Positions 25,216 through 34,279 of a stretch of DNA of 52,354 nucleotides are shown here, piece by piece. Below the pieces are notes generated by a model, which ran no database searches, was not told the DNA's origin, and saw only the letters and a list, made by a program, of their open reading frames with translations. This DNA is from Candidatus Thorarchaeota archaeon (GTDB lineage: Archaea > Asgardarchaeota > Thorarchaeia > Thorarchaeales > Thorarchaeaceae): NCBI GenBank assembly GCA_016933575.1, contig JAFGAR010000121.1, positions 1-52,354 of the forward strand, written 5' to 3'. The translations under genes and the position numbers were made by a program. How positions within the stretch are numbered: the stretch's first letter is position 1; each line of letters begins with the position of its first letter.

Positions 25216-25314
25216 CTGCGAAGTATTAACTATTTGGAACAAGGTATTCAACACCAATAACACAGCTACATTAATAGAGAATGTGATGCTAGTTGCAGCA
25301 ATGGAGTGGATGCA

Positions 25315-26583
25315 ATGGCTGGACATAACATTCAAGCCCTGTTAATCATGGAAAAAGGAGGAATCCCCCTCTTCTTCATGAAACTTGATCCGAAGGCACA
25401 GGACCTTGATCCTATGCTTGTGTCTGGTTTTTTCACAGCAATTCAGAGCTTCTCAAAGGAAGTCATCGAGCGGGATAGTTCCATGTTCCAAGTGGACTAT
25501 GGGGCGAGACTCTTTACGGTCATCTCTGGAGAAGCCACAGATTTTGTAATTGTCAGTCTAGGCGAATGGGATGAAGAAGTCACACCTGTTCTGAAATCAC
25601 TCCTTGAAGAATTCGAGAATATATGGATCAAAGATCTCTCAAGAGAGGAGAAGGATACACTCAAAGTCGACACGGAGTTTCCTGATTTCAGAGAAGGTAT
25701 CGTTCAGAATCTTGCGTTTCGTAAGCTCTCCGGGAGTTGGGTTCCATTTCTAATTGAGAGCGAGTCTGGCACGAAGTCGATGAGCGTTGTCGCTCCATAT
25801 ATTGATGGTCTTGGTACAATTGATGAGATTACCAAGAAGAGTGGAATCGACTTGGATGAGGTGACAGCGGAGATCACACGACTCTGGGCTTTAGGTAGAA
25901 TCAAGTTTGGGAGTATTCTCAACAAAGCCGATATAGTGGCATCCACCTCAAAGATCGATAGGCTACTGCAACTATCATCTCCCCAACGTGTAGAGTTGGC
26001 TAGAAGAAGTCCTGAGGTCATTACATTATTACCAAGACTCTCAATGCTCTTTGATGGTAGACGCTCTGTTGGAGCGATAATCACAAGTCTATCTTCTGAC
26101 CACGAAGAAACTGAGGTCATGGAGGTCATTGACATTCTCCTCGAGACCGGAGCTATTGTTGCTCTCTCACCTGAAAAGAGGAGACTCTTACTTGTTCAAG
26201 AGGCTTTGGAACTTGCTGTTCGTGTGGCTGAAAAGACCTATTCTTCAGAAGAGGCTATGCTCTTCCTGAACGCGGCTTTAAAGAAGGTCCCGGTCACTGA
26301 AGTTGCAGGAATGTTCAGGTTGAAAGAGGACTCTTGGAGCATCGATTATAATTCGCGTCTCTATGAGGGACTTGACCCTCGGAGACTCATGGATCTCTAT
26401 GCTGAGTGGATGAAACTTCTAGCTCAATTTGTCGCGGCTCTTCAGAAAGACCGGATTAAGCGCTTTGCAGACGCTTTGACGGACATCTACCAGAGTTATC
26501 TATTCGAACGTTACACTAGTTATGACCTTCGAGGCTTTGAAGAGTTCTCGTTCTGGCTAGAGATGAATTGTGTGGGGACGTGA
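25315..26583 (+). CDS. Longin-like domain plus tandem winged-helix protein
   Basis: A 422-residue soluble protein. Residues about 4-105 read as a longin-type alpha/beta unit: strand IQALLIMEKGG, strand IPLFFMKL, a helix near VSGFFTAIQSFSKEV, three strands (ARLFTVISG...FVIVSLG) and a long helix. Two segments then look like winged helices of the DUF4388 kind: YIDGLGTIDEITKKSGID...RIKFG and LFDGRRSVGAIITSL...GAIVAL. The C-terminal 140 residues are helical. The ATG at 25315 is eight bases from GGAG; a GTG at 25306 is in frame. It is divergent from the binding-protein gene and is followed 17 bases later by a small partner gene. Confidence 0.55.
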   Translation: MAGHNIQALLIMEKGGIPLFFMKLDPKAQDLDPMLVSGFFTAIQSFSKEVIERDSSMFQVDYGARLFTVISGEATDFVIVSLGEWDEEVTPVLKSLLEEFENIWIKDLSREEKDTLKVDTEFPDFREGIVQNLAFRKLSGSWVPFLIESESGTKSMSVVAPYIDGLGTIDEITKKSGIDLDEVTAEITRLWALGRIKFGSILNKADIVASTSKIDRLLQLSSPQRVELARRSPEVITLLPRLSMLFDGRRSVGAIITSLSSDHEETEVMEVIDILLETGAIVALSPEKRRLLLVQEALELAVRVAEKTYSSEEAMLFLNAALKKVPVTEVAGMFRLKEDSWSIDYNSRLYEGLDPRRLMDLYAEWMKLLAQFVAALQKDRIKRFADALTDIYQSYLFERYTSYDLRGFEEFSFWLEMNCVGT

Positions 26584-26600
26584 AAGGAGGTAGAAAATAA

Positions 26601-26969
26601 TTGTCTGAAATAACAAGACCAATCCACAAAGTTGCTGACATCCTTAGTCGTCGAGGACAAACAATCTATGGTCGTGAGAAGATTGTTGAGCTTTGTGCTA
26701 AGACTGGAGTTTCTCTGATGGATGGTTTTGCATCCGAGCTTGGAGATACTGACACAGATCAAGCCCTTCTTGATTTTGTTACTAGCTATGCAAAGATGAA
26801 TCCCGCAGCGAAACTTACTGTCCTTACACTCTCACGACTACATGAGATATCAATCCCGAAGGAGCTACTTGAGAAACGAAGTATATTCGCTGATATTCTA
26901 GAGTCTTTTTCAGAGTTCACTCAGGATATATCTGACCTCCTCAAGGATTATTTCCCAGATCGGCATTAA
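26601..26969 (+). CDS. Small helical protein co-transcribed with the longin/winged-helix gene
   Basis: A 122-residue all-helical protein starting at TTG 26601, with a strong AAAGGAGG ribosome site that begins at the stop codon of the gene before. There are no Cys motifs or membrane segments. The first 40 residues (VADILSRRGQTIYGREKIVELCAKTG) could be a small helical bundle; the last 30 are acidic and aromatic. I do not recognise a family. The tight spacing to the upstream gene suggests the products act together. Confidence 0.65.
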   Translation: MSEITRPIHKVADILSRRGQTIYGREKIVELCAKTGVSLMDGFASELGDTDTDQALLDFVTSYAKMNPAAKLTVLTLSRLHEISIPKELLEKRSIFADILESFSEFTQDISDLLKDYFPDRH

Positions 26970-27018
26970 ACTTGCTTACTTGAGTTATGTTATATTATCA
27001 AACTCAAGATGTTAGACG

Positions 27019-28281
27019 ATGAAAATGAGCTGTCTAAGTGGATTCTCTCTGTGTTCGTGTGGAGCTAAGGCTCTTGTAGCAATCTTCGTTCTCCTCTTAG
27101 CTGTCCCATCATATCAACCACTTGTATTTGCCTCCAGCTCTTTTCCTATTCCTTCGGAGATGCTGGTTCGTGACTATTGGCCTACAGCTGGTTGGAGAAA
27201 CTCAACCCCCGAGGACCAAGGCATGAGTTCAGCAACATTGGATGCAATGATTACTCACATAGAGGACTCGGACCTAGATGTTCATTCTGTCATCGTGACT
27301 CGTCATGGATATGTTGTACTTGAAGAATATCCAAATCCGTTCCAGGGTCAGAGCCGAACACAGTCATATAACGGAACACACTATCTCTATTCTGTGACAA
27401 AGAGCTTCACATCATGTCTTATTGGGATAGCAATTCAAGAAGGGCTTATTGATAATACAAGCCAGACTGTACTCTCTTTCTTTCCGGATATGACCTTTGA
27501 GAATGTAGATGATTGGAAGGAGCGTATGACCTTATGGGATCTTCTGACCATGAATTCCGGACTCCCTTGGGATGAAACAAGTGCACCTTTTTCATCACCT
27601 GAGAATGATGTCTGGCAGGTCAACTATAATTCGAGTGGTGGAGTTCAATATGTTCTTGATCGACCCATGGAACATGAACCTGATACATATTATCTGTACA
27701 ACACTGGAGCATCCCATGTCCTATCTGGCATTGTTGAGCAAGTAGCCAATATGACGACACTACAGTTTGCTACGCAGTATCTTTTCACCCCTCTCAATAT
27801 CTCTCCAGTCTATTGGCCTACTGACACAAAGGGCGTCAACTTCGGAGGATTCGACCTTCAAATACGACCTCTTGATATGGCAAAGTTTGGATATCTGTAC
27901 TTGAATAATGGTACATGGGATGGACTCGAGATTGTATCTGAGGATTGGGTCCAGAATACAACAACTACTGTAACAACGCTAAGTTCGTCACATAGTTACG
28001 CAGCACAGTGGCATACCATGCCAGATAGAGATGCATACTTTGCAGCGGGACTCTATGGCCAGTACATCTTTGTTGCACCCGAACTTGATATTGTTGCAGT
28101 ATTCACCTCTGGTTATGGATTAAGCGACATTGATGAGAATCCTCAGATGTTCCGTGACTATATCCTTTCAGCAGTGACAGATGCATCCCCGGCGTTTGAT
28201 CCCATGCAAATTGGTTTAATCGTGATTTCTTCTGTTGCTGTACTTGCGATTGTTGTATTGTATATCAAAAAATACAGGTAA
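27019..28281 (+). CDS. Surface-anchored serine hydrolase, class C beta-lactamase fold
   Basis: A 420-residue protein of the beta-lactamase/penicillin-binding-protein-like hydrolase family. The catalytic SxxK is SVTK (in YSVTKSFTSC), the second motif is YNTG (YLYNTGASHVL), and a YAAQW segment is near the third motif position. An N-terminal hydrophobic stretch after a Cys-rich leader acts as signal peptide, and the C-terminus ends in a membrane helix (IGLIVISSVAVLAIVVLY) and KKYR. It is therefore extracytoplasmic and anchored. In archaea lacking peptidoglycan the substrate is probably a peptide or ester. TATATT near 26990 may be the promoter. Confidence 0.82.
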   Translation: MKMSCLSGFSLCSCGAKALVAIFVLLLAVPSYQPLVFASSSFPIPSEMLVRDYWPTAGWRNSTPEDQGMSSATLDAMITHIEDSDLDVHSVIVTRHGYVVLEEYPNPFQGQSRTQSYNGTHYLYSVTKSFTSCLIGIAIQEGLIDNTSQTVLSFFPDMTFENVDDWKERMTLWDLLTMNSGLPWDETSAPFSSPENDVWQVNYNSSGGVQYVLDRPMEHEPDTYYLYNTGASHVLSGIVEQVANMTTLQFATQYLFTPLNISPVYWPTDTKGVNFGGFDLQIRPLDMAKFGYLYLNNGTWDGLEIVSEDWVQNTTTTVTTLSSSHSYAAQWHTMPDRDAYFAAGLYGQYIFVAPELDIVAVFTSGYGLSDIDENPQMFRDYILSAVTDASPAFDPMQIGLIVISSVAVLAIVVLYIKKYR

Positions 28282-28321
28282 TAGGGTCTTAGGCGCAACA
28301 TTGAACTAGGCGTTTCGAGCT

Positions 28322-28858
28322 ATGCAGTATAGGTCGTTCTGCATGACTCCACAATTCCTATACAAGATAGTCACAGTTGGTTCATCCGCTGTTGGGAAAA
28401 CTAGTATAATTCTCAGATATACGACAGGAAAGTTCAGAGAATATTACACACCTACCCTCGGGGCTGATTTCTCAATAAAGACCATGCAGTTCGACCAAAG
28501 CAAGGTCAAGCTACAGATATGGGACCTGGGTTCACAGGATTTCTTAGAGGCTGTCCGATCTGGGTATTATCAAGGCGCTCGAGGTGTGATCTACATGTTT
28601 GACATCACCAGACCTGATACTTTAGAAGAACTCTGGGACTGGAAGAAAGAGGCTGATAAGCATGTTAAAGGCACAGTCAATCTTGTGGTTGGCAACAAGA
28701 CTGACCTCAAGTCTGAGCGTCAAGTTACTTCTGAAGAGGGAATGAAATTTGCAAAGCGATTCATGGCTGATTACCATGAGACCTCTGTGAAGCTTAATGA
28801 CGGTGTTGATGATACTTTCACAACTATTGCTAAGAAGATTGTTGAGAAAGTGGGATAA
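28322..28858 (+). CDS. Rab/Ras-like small GTPase
   Basis: A 178-residue single-domain GTPase. G1 is GSSAVGKTS, switch I has the TPTLGADF Thr, G3 is WDLGSQ, G4 is NKTD and G5 is ETSVK. It ends at VEKVG without C-terminal Cys, so it is unlikely to be prenylated. In Ras-type enzymes G3 reads DTAGQ and in Arf-type DxGGQ; here the invariant Gly before Gln is Ser. Such GTPases are abundant in Asgard archaea and related to eukaryotic Rab/Ras/Arf families. A second ATG at 28343 (MTPQFLYKIV) is an equally plausible start. Confidence 0.9.
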   Translation: MQYRSFCMTPQFLYKIVTVGSSAVGKTSIILRYTTGKFREYYTPTLGADFSIKTMQFDQSKVKLQIWDLGSQDFLEAVRSGYYQGARGVIYMFDITRPDTLEELWDWKKEADKHVKGTVNLVVGNKTDLKSERQVTSEEGMKFAKRFMADYHETSVKLNDGVDDTFTTIAKKIVEKVG

Positions 28859-28903
28859 ATCACTATAGTATATATCTTAACAATAGTGAAAAATATGAGG
28901 GGA

Positions 28904-28927
28904 GTGCGCGATAATTCTAAAGCGCAC
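28904..28927. terminator. Hairpin between convergent GTPase and surface-protein genes
   Basis: GTGCGC 28904-28909 pairs with GCGCAC 28922-28927. Just before it, CACTAT 28861-28866 pairs with ATAGTG 28883-28888 across an AT-rich loop. Both lie in the 90-base gap between converging genes, which suggests transcription ends; neither has a strong T-run. Confidence 0.35.
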
Positions 28928-28948
28928 CTGGGAAAAGAGATGAGGAAT

Positions 28949-29944
28949 CTATGCGGCACGTTTCTTTGCAATTATTACAATAATGAGAATTGCAAGGACA
29001 CCCACACTACCTATAATTACCGCAGTTGGTATTTCTGAATCTGTAAGGGTATCAGTAGTACCCCATGTTGTATTTCGTACGGTTGGTGAGTTATCAATCA
29101 GCCAACAGGAGATTTGCTGTAAGAGTGGCCACTCTGAATCAGGATCATCAAACGAATCCATGTAATCAGTCCCGTCTCTGTCACTATTCTCTTCATACTC
29201 AAAGTGCGGACTGGAAATGAACAGATTTCCCTCTCCGTATTCAGCTGCAATCATAGCAGGCAAGTTACTATGCGTGTAGTTTGCAATGACGAGGACTTCC
29301 TGATCTTCATCAGGTACAAAATACCTTCCAGTTTCAAATAGCACAGAGAGGTTTGCTGGCATATCTGATAGGTCTGGTCCTGCGCAACCATGGTTTATTG
29401 ATACATTTGTCATGACTTCGTCGGGAAGGTCTGTTACTTCAATTGATGTTCCATTGATGAGAGCAAGATTAAAGGTTGTATTCGAGAGCTCGAAGTATGA
29501 ATCTCTCACAGCAATAGCAGCGCTTCCGCGAACCCCGATATACGACCCACCAAGGGCGACCCAATCCCTAATCAGCTCGATACCATCATCTGTAAGTCTG
29601 TATTCGATTGTAGGTCCAAGCCCCTCAGGAATCGCAAGCAGTTCACATCCCCAGATTGCTCCATTAAGAAGCTCTGTTGTGTTGAATTTGATGACTGTAG
29701 CATTCATCCAAGTGAACATGTTCTCTAGGGCTTTCCTGCTCTCATTGACGCGAGGGTCGACATAACTGAAGTAGCTCTCATAGATACCAACAGTAATGCC
29801 GCTCAAATCTGTATCAGTATCGCTGATCTGATGCATTGACCTGACAGCGATTGCTTGACTCATACTTGCATTTGATGCAGAAACATAGCCCGGAATTAGA
29901 ATAATTGACAAAAGTAGTAATGGGACAAGTTCTATTTTTTTCAT
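28949..29944 (-). CDS. Surface-anchored glutamine-amidotransferase-like (BPL_N-type) protein, nucleophile lost
   Basis: A 331-residue protein with a signal peptide (LVPLLLLSIILIPGYVSA), a large extracellular domain rich in NxT/NxS sites, and a C-terminal membrane helix followed by KKRAA. The domain resembles the class I amidotransferase-like fold of biotin-ligase N-terminal proteins: IYESYFSYVD, then LLAIPEGLGP, then WVALGGSYIGVRGSAAIA. The GxCxG elbow, where a nucleophile Cys is expected, reads GVRG, so catalysis is unlikely. It may be a binding protein. A TATA-like site is at 29990-29998. Confidence 0.6.
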   Translation of the reverse strand: MKKIELVPLLLLSIILIPGYVSASNASMSQAIAVRSMHQISDTDTDLSGITVGIYESYFSYVDPRVNESRKALENMFTWMNATVIKFNTTELLNGAIWGCELLAIPEGLGPTIEYRLTDDGIELIRDWVALGGSYIGVRGSAAIAVRDSYFELSNTTFNLALINGTSIEVTDLPDEVMTNVSINHGCAGPDLSDMPANLSVLFETGRYFVPDEDQEVLVIANYTHSNLPAMIAAEYGEGNLFISSPHFEYEENSDRDGTDYMDSFDDPDSEWPLLQQISCWLIDNSPTVRNTTWGTTDTLTDSEIPTAVIIGSVGVLAILIIVIIAKKRAA

Positions 29945-29989
29945 TTTGTGTAATCGAACTCCATTTTGATATCATGGAGTAAGTAGATA

Positions 29990-29998
29990 CTATATACA
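29990..29998 (-). promoter_or_regulatory. TATA-like box for the gene at 29944
   Basis: On the minus strand the sequence reads TGTATATAG, about 50 bases before the ATG. This gives a short leader and is one of the clearer TATA candidates in the window. Confidence 0.45.
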
Positions 29999-30049
29999 AT
30001 ATGACTACTGCTCGACGCAAGTTTTTGATTAGTCTTTTTTTTAAAAAAT

Positions 30050-31033
30050 TCAGAGTCGTGGCACTATTTTGTCTTTTAGTAATTTGATTGTGTCTAATCC
30101 ATTTTTCCGAAGGTCGCCCATCATAGGGAGCCCAAGAATGATGATATCCGCTTCATTCTTGTACTTCGCGATCTTCTCAACAGCCTCATCTATAGTGCCT
30201 GAAACATACTTCGAAAGCATGACCTCTAAGACCTTTGGTCTTACTTCATCAGGTATCTCTGTGAACAACCAGTGTTGATTCAGAAGTTCCTTCTTTCTTT
30301 TTTCAAAATCATCAGTATCCTCCCCAATTACTGATGCACAAAGATAGATTGACCATTTCAATTCATCAAAGTCACGACCAACTCTCTCGCACATTTCTCT
30401 CATGCGGATCTTTTTCGCTGCAAAGTCCGCCGGCGTTTCCGAATCATAGTTCAATCCGTCAGCATAACGGGCTATAGTTTCCTCCATTATCGGAGTCTTC
30501 AGCTTTTGATTTCCAACCCAGATAGGAATACGGGGTTTCTGCACTGGTTTCGGAAGGAACATGGTCTCTTTGATGCGATAATACTCTCCCTCAAAGCTCG
30601 GTCTCTCTTCAGTCCAGAGGAGATTGATGATTTGAATTGCCTCTCTCAACTGACGAATTCTCGTTTTAACCGAAGGAAATGGATAGCCATATGCCTCATA
30701 CTCTGATTCCTTCCACCCTGCTCCGATACCAAAGTCTATCCTTCCATTCGATGCGTTATCCAAGGTCGCTGCAATCTTTGCTAAATGTGCTGGATTTCTA
30801 TATGATTGGCAGGTTACCACTGTTCCCAAGCGAATACGTTCTGTCTGTGGAGTCAATAATGCAAGCAGTGTCCATGCATCATGGGCATGTTTCTCCACAC
30901 TCTCAACATTTCCAAAGAAGTGATCTGAGACTGTGAAGCTGTAAAATCCAGCATCTTCAGCAGCTTTTGCAAGGATGACAACGTCCTCGTACGTATACCC
31001 CATCTGTGGTTCGATCTGAATTCCAATCTTCAT
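30050..31033 (-). CDS. LLM-class (luciferase-like) oxidoreductase, probably F420-dependent
   Basis: A 327-residue TIM-barrel protein of the luciferase-like monooxygenase superfamily. The opening KIGIQIEPQMGYTYEDV and strand ends FYSFTVSDHFFG, RIRLGTVVTCQSYRNPAHLAK, SNGRIDFGIGAGWKESEYEAYG and PIWVGNQ are typical of the F420-binding group, which includes methylene-tetrahydromethanopterin reductase and F420-dependent dehydrogenases. The start at 31033 follows GGTGG; an upstream in-frame ATG at 31075 has no ribosome site. The substrate is not predictable. Monocistronic, downstream of nothing on its strand. Confidence 0.85.
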   Translation of the reverse strand: MKIGIQIEPQMGYTYEDVVILAKAAEDAGFYSFTVSDHFFGNVESVEKHAHDAWTLLALLTPQTERIRLGTVVTCQSYRNPAHLAKIAATLDNASNGRIDFGIGAGWKESEYEAYGYPFPSVKTRIRQLREAIQIINLLWTEERPSFEGEYYRIKETMFLPKPVQKPRIPIWVGNQKLKTPIMEETIARYADGLNYDSETPADFAAKKIRMREMCERVGRDFDELKWSIYLCASVIGEDTDDFEKRKKELLNQHWLFTEIPDEVRPKVLEVMLSKYVSGTIDEAVEKIAKYKNEADIIILGLPMMGDLRKNGLDTIKLLKDKIVPRL

Positions 31034-31199
31034 TCCAACCACCCGAATGATATTCTTTTTTCCATTCCTAAGCAAAATAAGTTACTATTTCTACGCAACA
31101 ATAGTTAGCCGAATGCTATTTATGAGGGATTTTTCCAGCCATGACCTGCATTCGACAATTCACGATTCAGCTCTTTTGGCTGATAACGGAGGATTATAG

Positions 31200-32717
31200 T
31201 TGAGTAACTACAACAAGGTCACTGATGAAGTGGTCAAGAAACTGGTGGCTATCTGTGGCGAGAAATATGTCACGACCAGTGAACCTCTTCGTCATTCATA
31301 CATGGCGCGCGGCATCATGGGTCTCGAAGCTGAGCTCCCAGAGGTCATTGTGAGGCCTGAGAACGCAGAACAGGTTTCTAAGATCCTCATTGTAGCTAAT
31401 GAGAACCTCTCTCCCGTCACACCTGCAGCTGGTGGTCTCAGTGGAGGCTTTGCACTCCCTGCCATTCAGCCTGGTGGTATCTACATGGACATGACTAGAA
31501 TGGATAAGATGACAGTTGATACTGAGAATCGAGTCATGGTCGTAGAGCCCGGTGTAAAGTCCGGTGATGCCTGGAGAATTTTCAAGACACAATATCCTGA
31601 CTGGGCTCCTCCAATTCCTGATGGTGCTCCCCCTGCAGCCACAGTGCTGGGTGATGCTATTGAGCGAGGATTCAGTCTGGTGACTGGAGTATATGGGCCT
31701 CAAGCTGATATGATTATGGGTTTGGAAGTAGTCCTGCCAACAGGTGAGATCTTCCACACTGGTTCGTGGGCACTACCCGGTGCAAAGCCATTCTATCGGT
31801 GGGGTGTCGGTCCTAACCCAGACGGTCTCTTCCTTGGTTCGCAGGGCTCGATGGGTATCATTACCAAATGTGCAATCAAGATGGTTCCTCATCCCCACTA
31901 CAAGACAGTTGTTGCGTATGGTGGCGAGTCATGGGATGACGTCGTCAAACCTGCCTGGGAGATCTCCAAACATGAGATGGGCATTAGTGAACGCACAGTC
32001 ATGGTTCAAGGTGGGAACTACGAACTTGTTATGACCCGCTGGCCAAAGACTAACGTACCTATCGACTACGAGTTCTACAAGAAGATTGGTGTAGACAGAA
32101 AATGGATGAACTATGAGGTCTGGGCATGGTCCCAAGAAGAGCTTGACTTCACCCTGAAGGGTATTGACAAGGTCTACAAGGACTACGAGGTTCGTGAGAA
32201 GCGTACAACGCCTCAACAGCAGTTGCATCCCAAGCAGGTAGCTTCGCGACTGAAGAAACCTAACAAGATTGCAATTCCATATTCCCTCTGGCAGGCTGGA
32301 TTCCTCTTCATCACATGGTATTGTCCATGGCTTGAGTCCAGTGCGATGATGGATGAGTACTGTGCAGCAATGGCAGATTATGGGTTCCCTGAAACAATGT
32401 GGGTTGCTTCCATTGACCATGCAAGGCAAGCAATTGTAATGCCAATTCTCTGTTTCGACACCAACGAGCCTGGTATCTATGACAAGATCCGTGAGTTCAA
32501 TCTTGAGACTACACGAAGTTTCCTAAAGAAGGGCTGGATTAACTATCGTCCTGATCCTTTTGTCCACGCTCCAGAGACCTTCTCCAAGGCTAAGGAGTAC
32601 TACAAAATGTTGGTCAAGTTCCGCAAGGTCCTCGACCCGAACCTGATACTGCACCCAGGTCGTCTCGCAATCCCATGGGAGAGCGTTTCGGACCTTCCCA
32701 ACCCCGCTAAGGAGTGA
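31200..32717 (+). CDS. FAD-binding oxidoreductase, GlcD/lactate-dehydrogenase-like
   Basis: A 505-residue flavoprotein of the PCMH (vanillyl-alcohol-oxidase) type. RPENAEQVSKILIVANE, the Gly-rich TPAAGGLSGGFALP loop, MDKMTVDTENRVMVVEPGV and GLFLGSQGSMGIITK are the FAD-binding signatures; the C-terminus ends DPNLILHPGRL, a typical closing motif. It starts at TTG with GGAGGAT upstream. The gene after it encodes an Fe-S/CCG protein, matching the flavin plus iron-sulfur pairing of glycolate and D-lactate dehydrogenases. The substrate is probably a 2-hydroxyacid, but the substrate-binding half is not diagnostic. Confidence 0.85.
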   Translation: MSNYNKVTDEVVKKLVAICGEKYVTTSEPLRHSYMARGIMGLEAELPEVIVRPENAEQVSKILIVANENLSPVTPAAGGLSGGFALPAIQPGGIYMDMTRMDKMTVDTENRVMVVEPGVKSGDAWRIFKTQYPDWAPPIPDGAPPAATVLGDAIERGFSLVTGVYGPQADMIMGLEVVLPTGEIFHTGSWALPGAKPFYRWGVGPNPDGLFLGSQGSMGIITKCAIKMVPHPHYKTVVAYGGESWDDVVKPAWEISKHEMGISERTVMVQGGNYELVMTRWPKTNVPIDYEFYKKIGVDRKWMNYEVWAWSQEELDFTLKGIDKVYKDYEVREKRTTPQQQLHPKQVASRLKKPNKIAIPYSLWQAGFLFITWYCPWLESSAMMDEYCAAMADYGFPETMWVASIDHARQAIVMPILCFDTNEPGIYDKIREFNLETTRSFLKKGWINYRPDPFVHAPETFSKAKEYYKMLVKFRKVLDPNLILHPGRLAIPWESVSDLPNPAKE

Positions 32718-32789
32718 AACCAAAAGTGGGCGAATATGTTACAAAACGTAACGTTATTAATGAAAGAATGAAAGGGAGGAAAGATTGAG

Positions 32790-34106
32790 ATGACAAGTCT
32801 AGAAAACCTTCGTAATGTCAATGCACGTTGTATCCACTGCCGTGCCTGTCAGTACGCCTACTCTGGAGAACCTGATAAGGAAGGAAAGGATGAGGTGTAC
32901 ACCGGAATGCTTCAAGGCTGCCCGGCAGGTCTCTATTATGGATGGGAGGGATACTTTAACAGCGGCAAACAATGGATGGCCCGCGCATTTCTGAACGGAG
33001 AGCTTCCTGCGAGTCGCGAACTTCTTGAGGTTGCTGAAGCCTGTACAACTTGTGGTATGTGTGAAACTCAATGCCCCAACTATATAGACACGGTCCATGT
33101 GACTGAGGAACTTAGGGCTGCAATCATTGAGGCTGGAATTGAACCACTTGATAAACACAAGAAGTTTGGAGAGATGGTCAGCACAGAGGATATGAGAAAT
33201 CCCTACAAGGAGGCTCGGAGTGACCGTACCAAGTGGGCTCAGGAGAAACATGCAGAACAAATCGATAAAGATGTGAAGATTGGCTACTTTGTAGGTTGTA
33301 CTGGTGCATATCGCCAACAACAAGTAGCTGACCACACAGCATCAATTCTCAAGAAACTTGGTGTTGACTTTACAATCGTATCTGAAGAGGTCTGTTGCGG
33401 TTCCCCCATCCTGAGAACTGGTCAGAAAGACGTCTTCGAGGATGTCATGAATCAGAACCTTGAGATCTTCAAGGACTTTGACCTCCTACTCTTCTCATGT
33501 GCAGGTTGTTACAAGACCATTCGAAACGACTATCCGCGTATCAGTGGGAAACCTTTGCCTTTCAAGACAAGGCACACAGTCGAGTATGTCTATGACCTGT
33601 TGCAAGAAGGAAAACTGAAGATCAACAATCAGTACAACAAGAAGGTCACCTGGCATGATCCCTGTCATAGTGTCCGGCATGTTGGTATTGCCATTGAGAA
33701 AGAGATTCTCCGTAATTCAAAGAACTGGCTTCTTGATAGCCGAGGTGCTGAGAAAGCAAAGATGGAACACTACGAGATCCCCCGTGTTGTTCTTGGTGCT
33801 ATTCCTGGTATCGAACTGAGTGAGATGTACCGTATCAAGGGTGACTCATTCTGTTGTGGTGCAGGAGGAGGTGTTAAGGCACAATTTCCAGACATGGCAC
33901 TCTCAACAGCTAAGGAGCGTCTAAAAGAAGCAGCATCAACAGGTGCTGATATTCTGATGACCTCATGTCCCTTCTGTATCACTAACTTCAATGATGGAAT
34001 CAAGGCGTTGAAGAAGGAAGAAGAAGAGACCGGTAAGGACCTCTCAGCAATTGGGTCTAAGCTTAGAGTTGTAGAACTTCTCGAAGTACTTGATGAATTG
34101 CTTTAA
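32790..34106 (+). CDS. Fe-S and CCG-domain oxidoreductase subunit (GlcF/HdrD-like)
   Basis: A 438-residue electron-transfer subunit. The N-terminus has CIHCRACQYAY ... GCP and a second ferredoxin motif CTTCGMCETQCP, for two [4Fe-4S] clusters. Two cysteine-rich CCG domains follow: EVCCGSPILR with CAGCYKTIRNDYP, and DSFCCGAGGG with TSCPFC. This order is that of heterodisulfide-reductase D-like and glycolate-oxidase GlcF-like subunits. It lies 72 bases after the FAD subunit and probably passes its electrons onward. AGGGAGG precedes the ATG. A strong terminator hairpin follows the stop. Confidence 0.88.
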   Translation: MTSLENLRNVNARCIHCRACQYAYSGEPDKEGKDEVYTGMLQGCPAGLYYGWEGYFNSGKQWMARAFLNGELPASRELLEVAEACTTCGMCETQCPNYIDTVHVTEELRAAIIEAGIEPLDKHKKFGEMVSTEDMRNPYKEARSDRTKWAQEKHAEQIDKDVKIGYFVGCTGAYRQQQVADHTASILKKLGVDFTIVSEEVCCGSPILRTGQKDVFEDVMNQNLEIFKDFDLLLFSCAGCYKTIRNDYPRISGKPLPFKTRHTVEYVYDLLQEGKLKINNQYNKKVTWHDPCHSVRHVGIAIEKEILRNSKNWLLDSRGAEKAKMEHYEIPRVVLGAIPGIELSEMYRIKGDSFCCGAGGGVKAQFPDMALSTAKERLKEAASTGADILMTSCPFCITNFNDGIKALKKEEEETGKDLSAIGSKLRVVELLEVLDELL

Positions 34107-34118
34107 TCCGTTTGAAAC

Positions 34119-34153
34119 GACCCTACTCATTGTAGGGTCTTCACTTCTTTTTT
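34119..34153 (+). terminator. Hairpin plus T-run after the FAD/Fe-S gene pair
   Basis: GACCCTAC 34119-34126 pairs with GTAGGGTC 34132-34139 (8 bp, five-base loop), followed within ten bases by a run of six T. It begins 13 bases after the Fe-S subunit stop. This is the clearest intrinsic-type terminator in the window. Confidence 0.65.
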
Positions 34154-34279
34154 CATTTGAGCCATAGCTATTAGACATTGTCATAGACTCTGTTAATAGA
34201 GACGAACATTGAAGACTTCAGCTAGAATCTTTTTCCACTACATTTTCGCTTATGCTTTGTTAGGGATTCATAGGGATTT

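Noticed and set aside
28859..28948. Box C/D-type small RNA between convergent genes
   Set aside because: The hairpins are there, but no convincing C and D boxes with the right spacing were seen.
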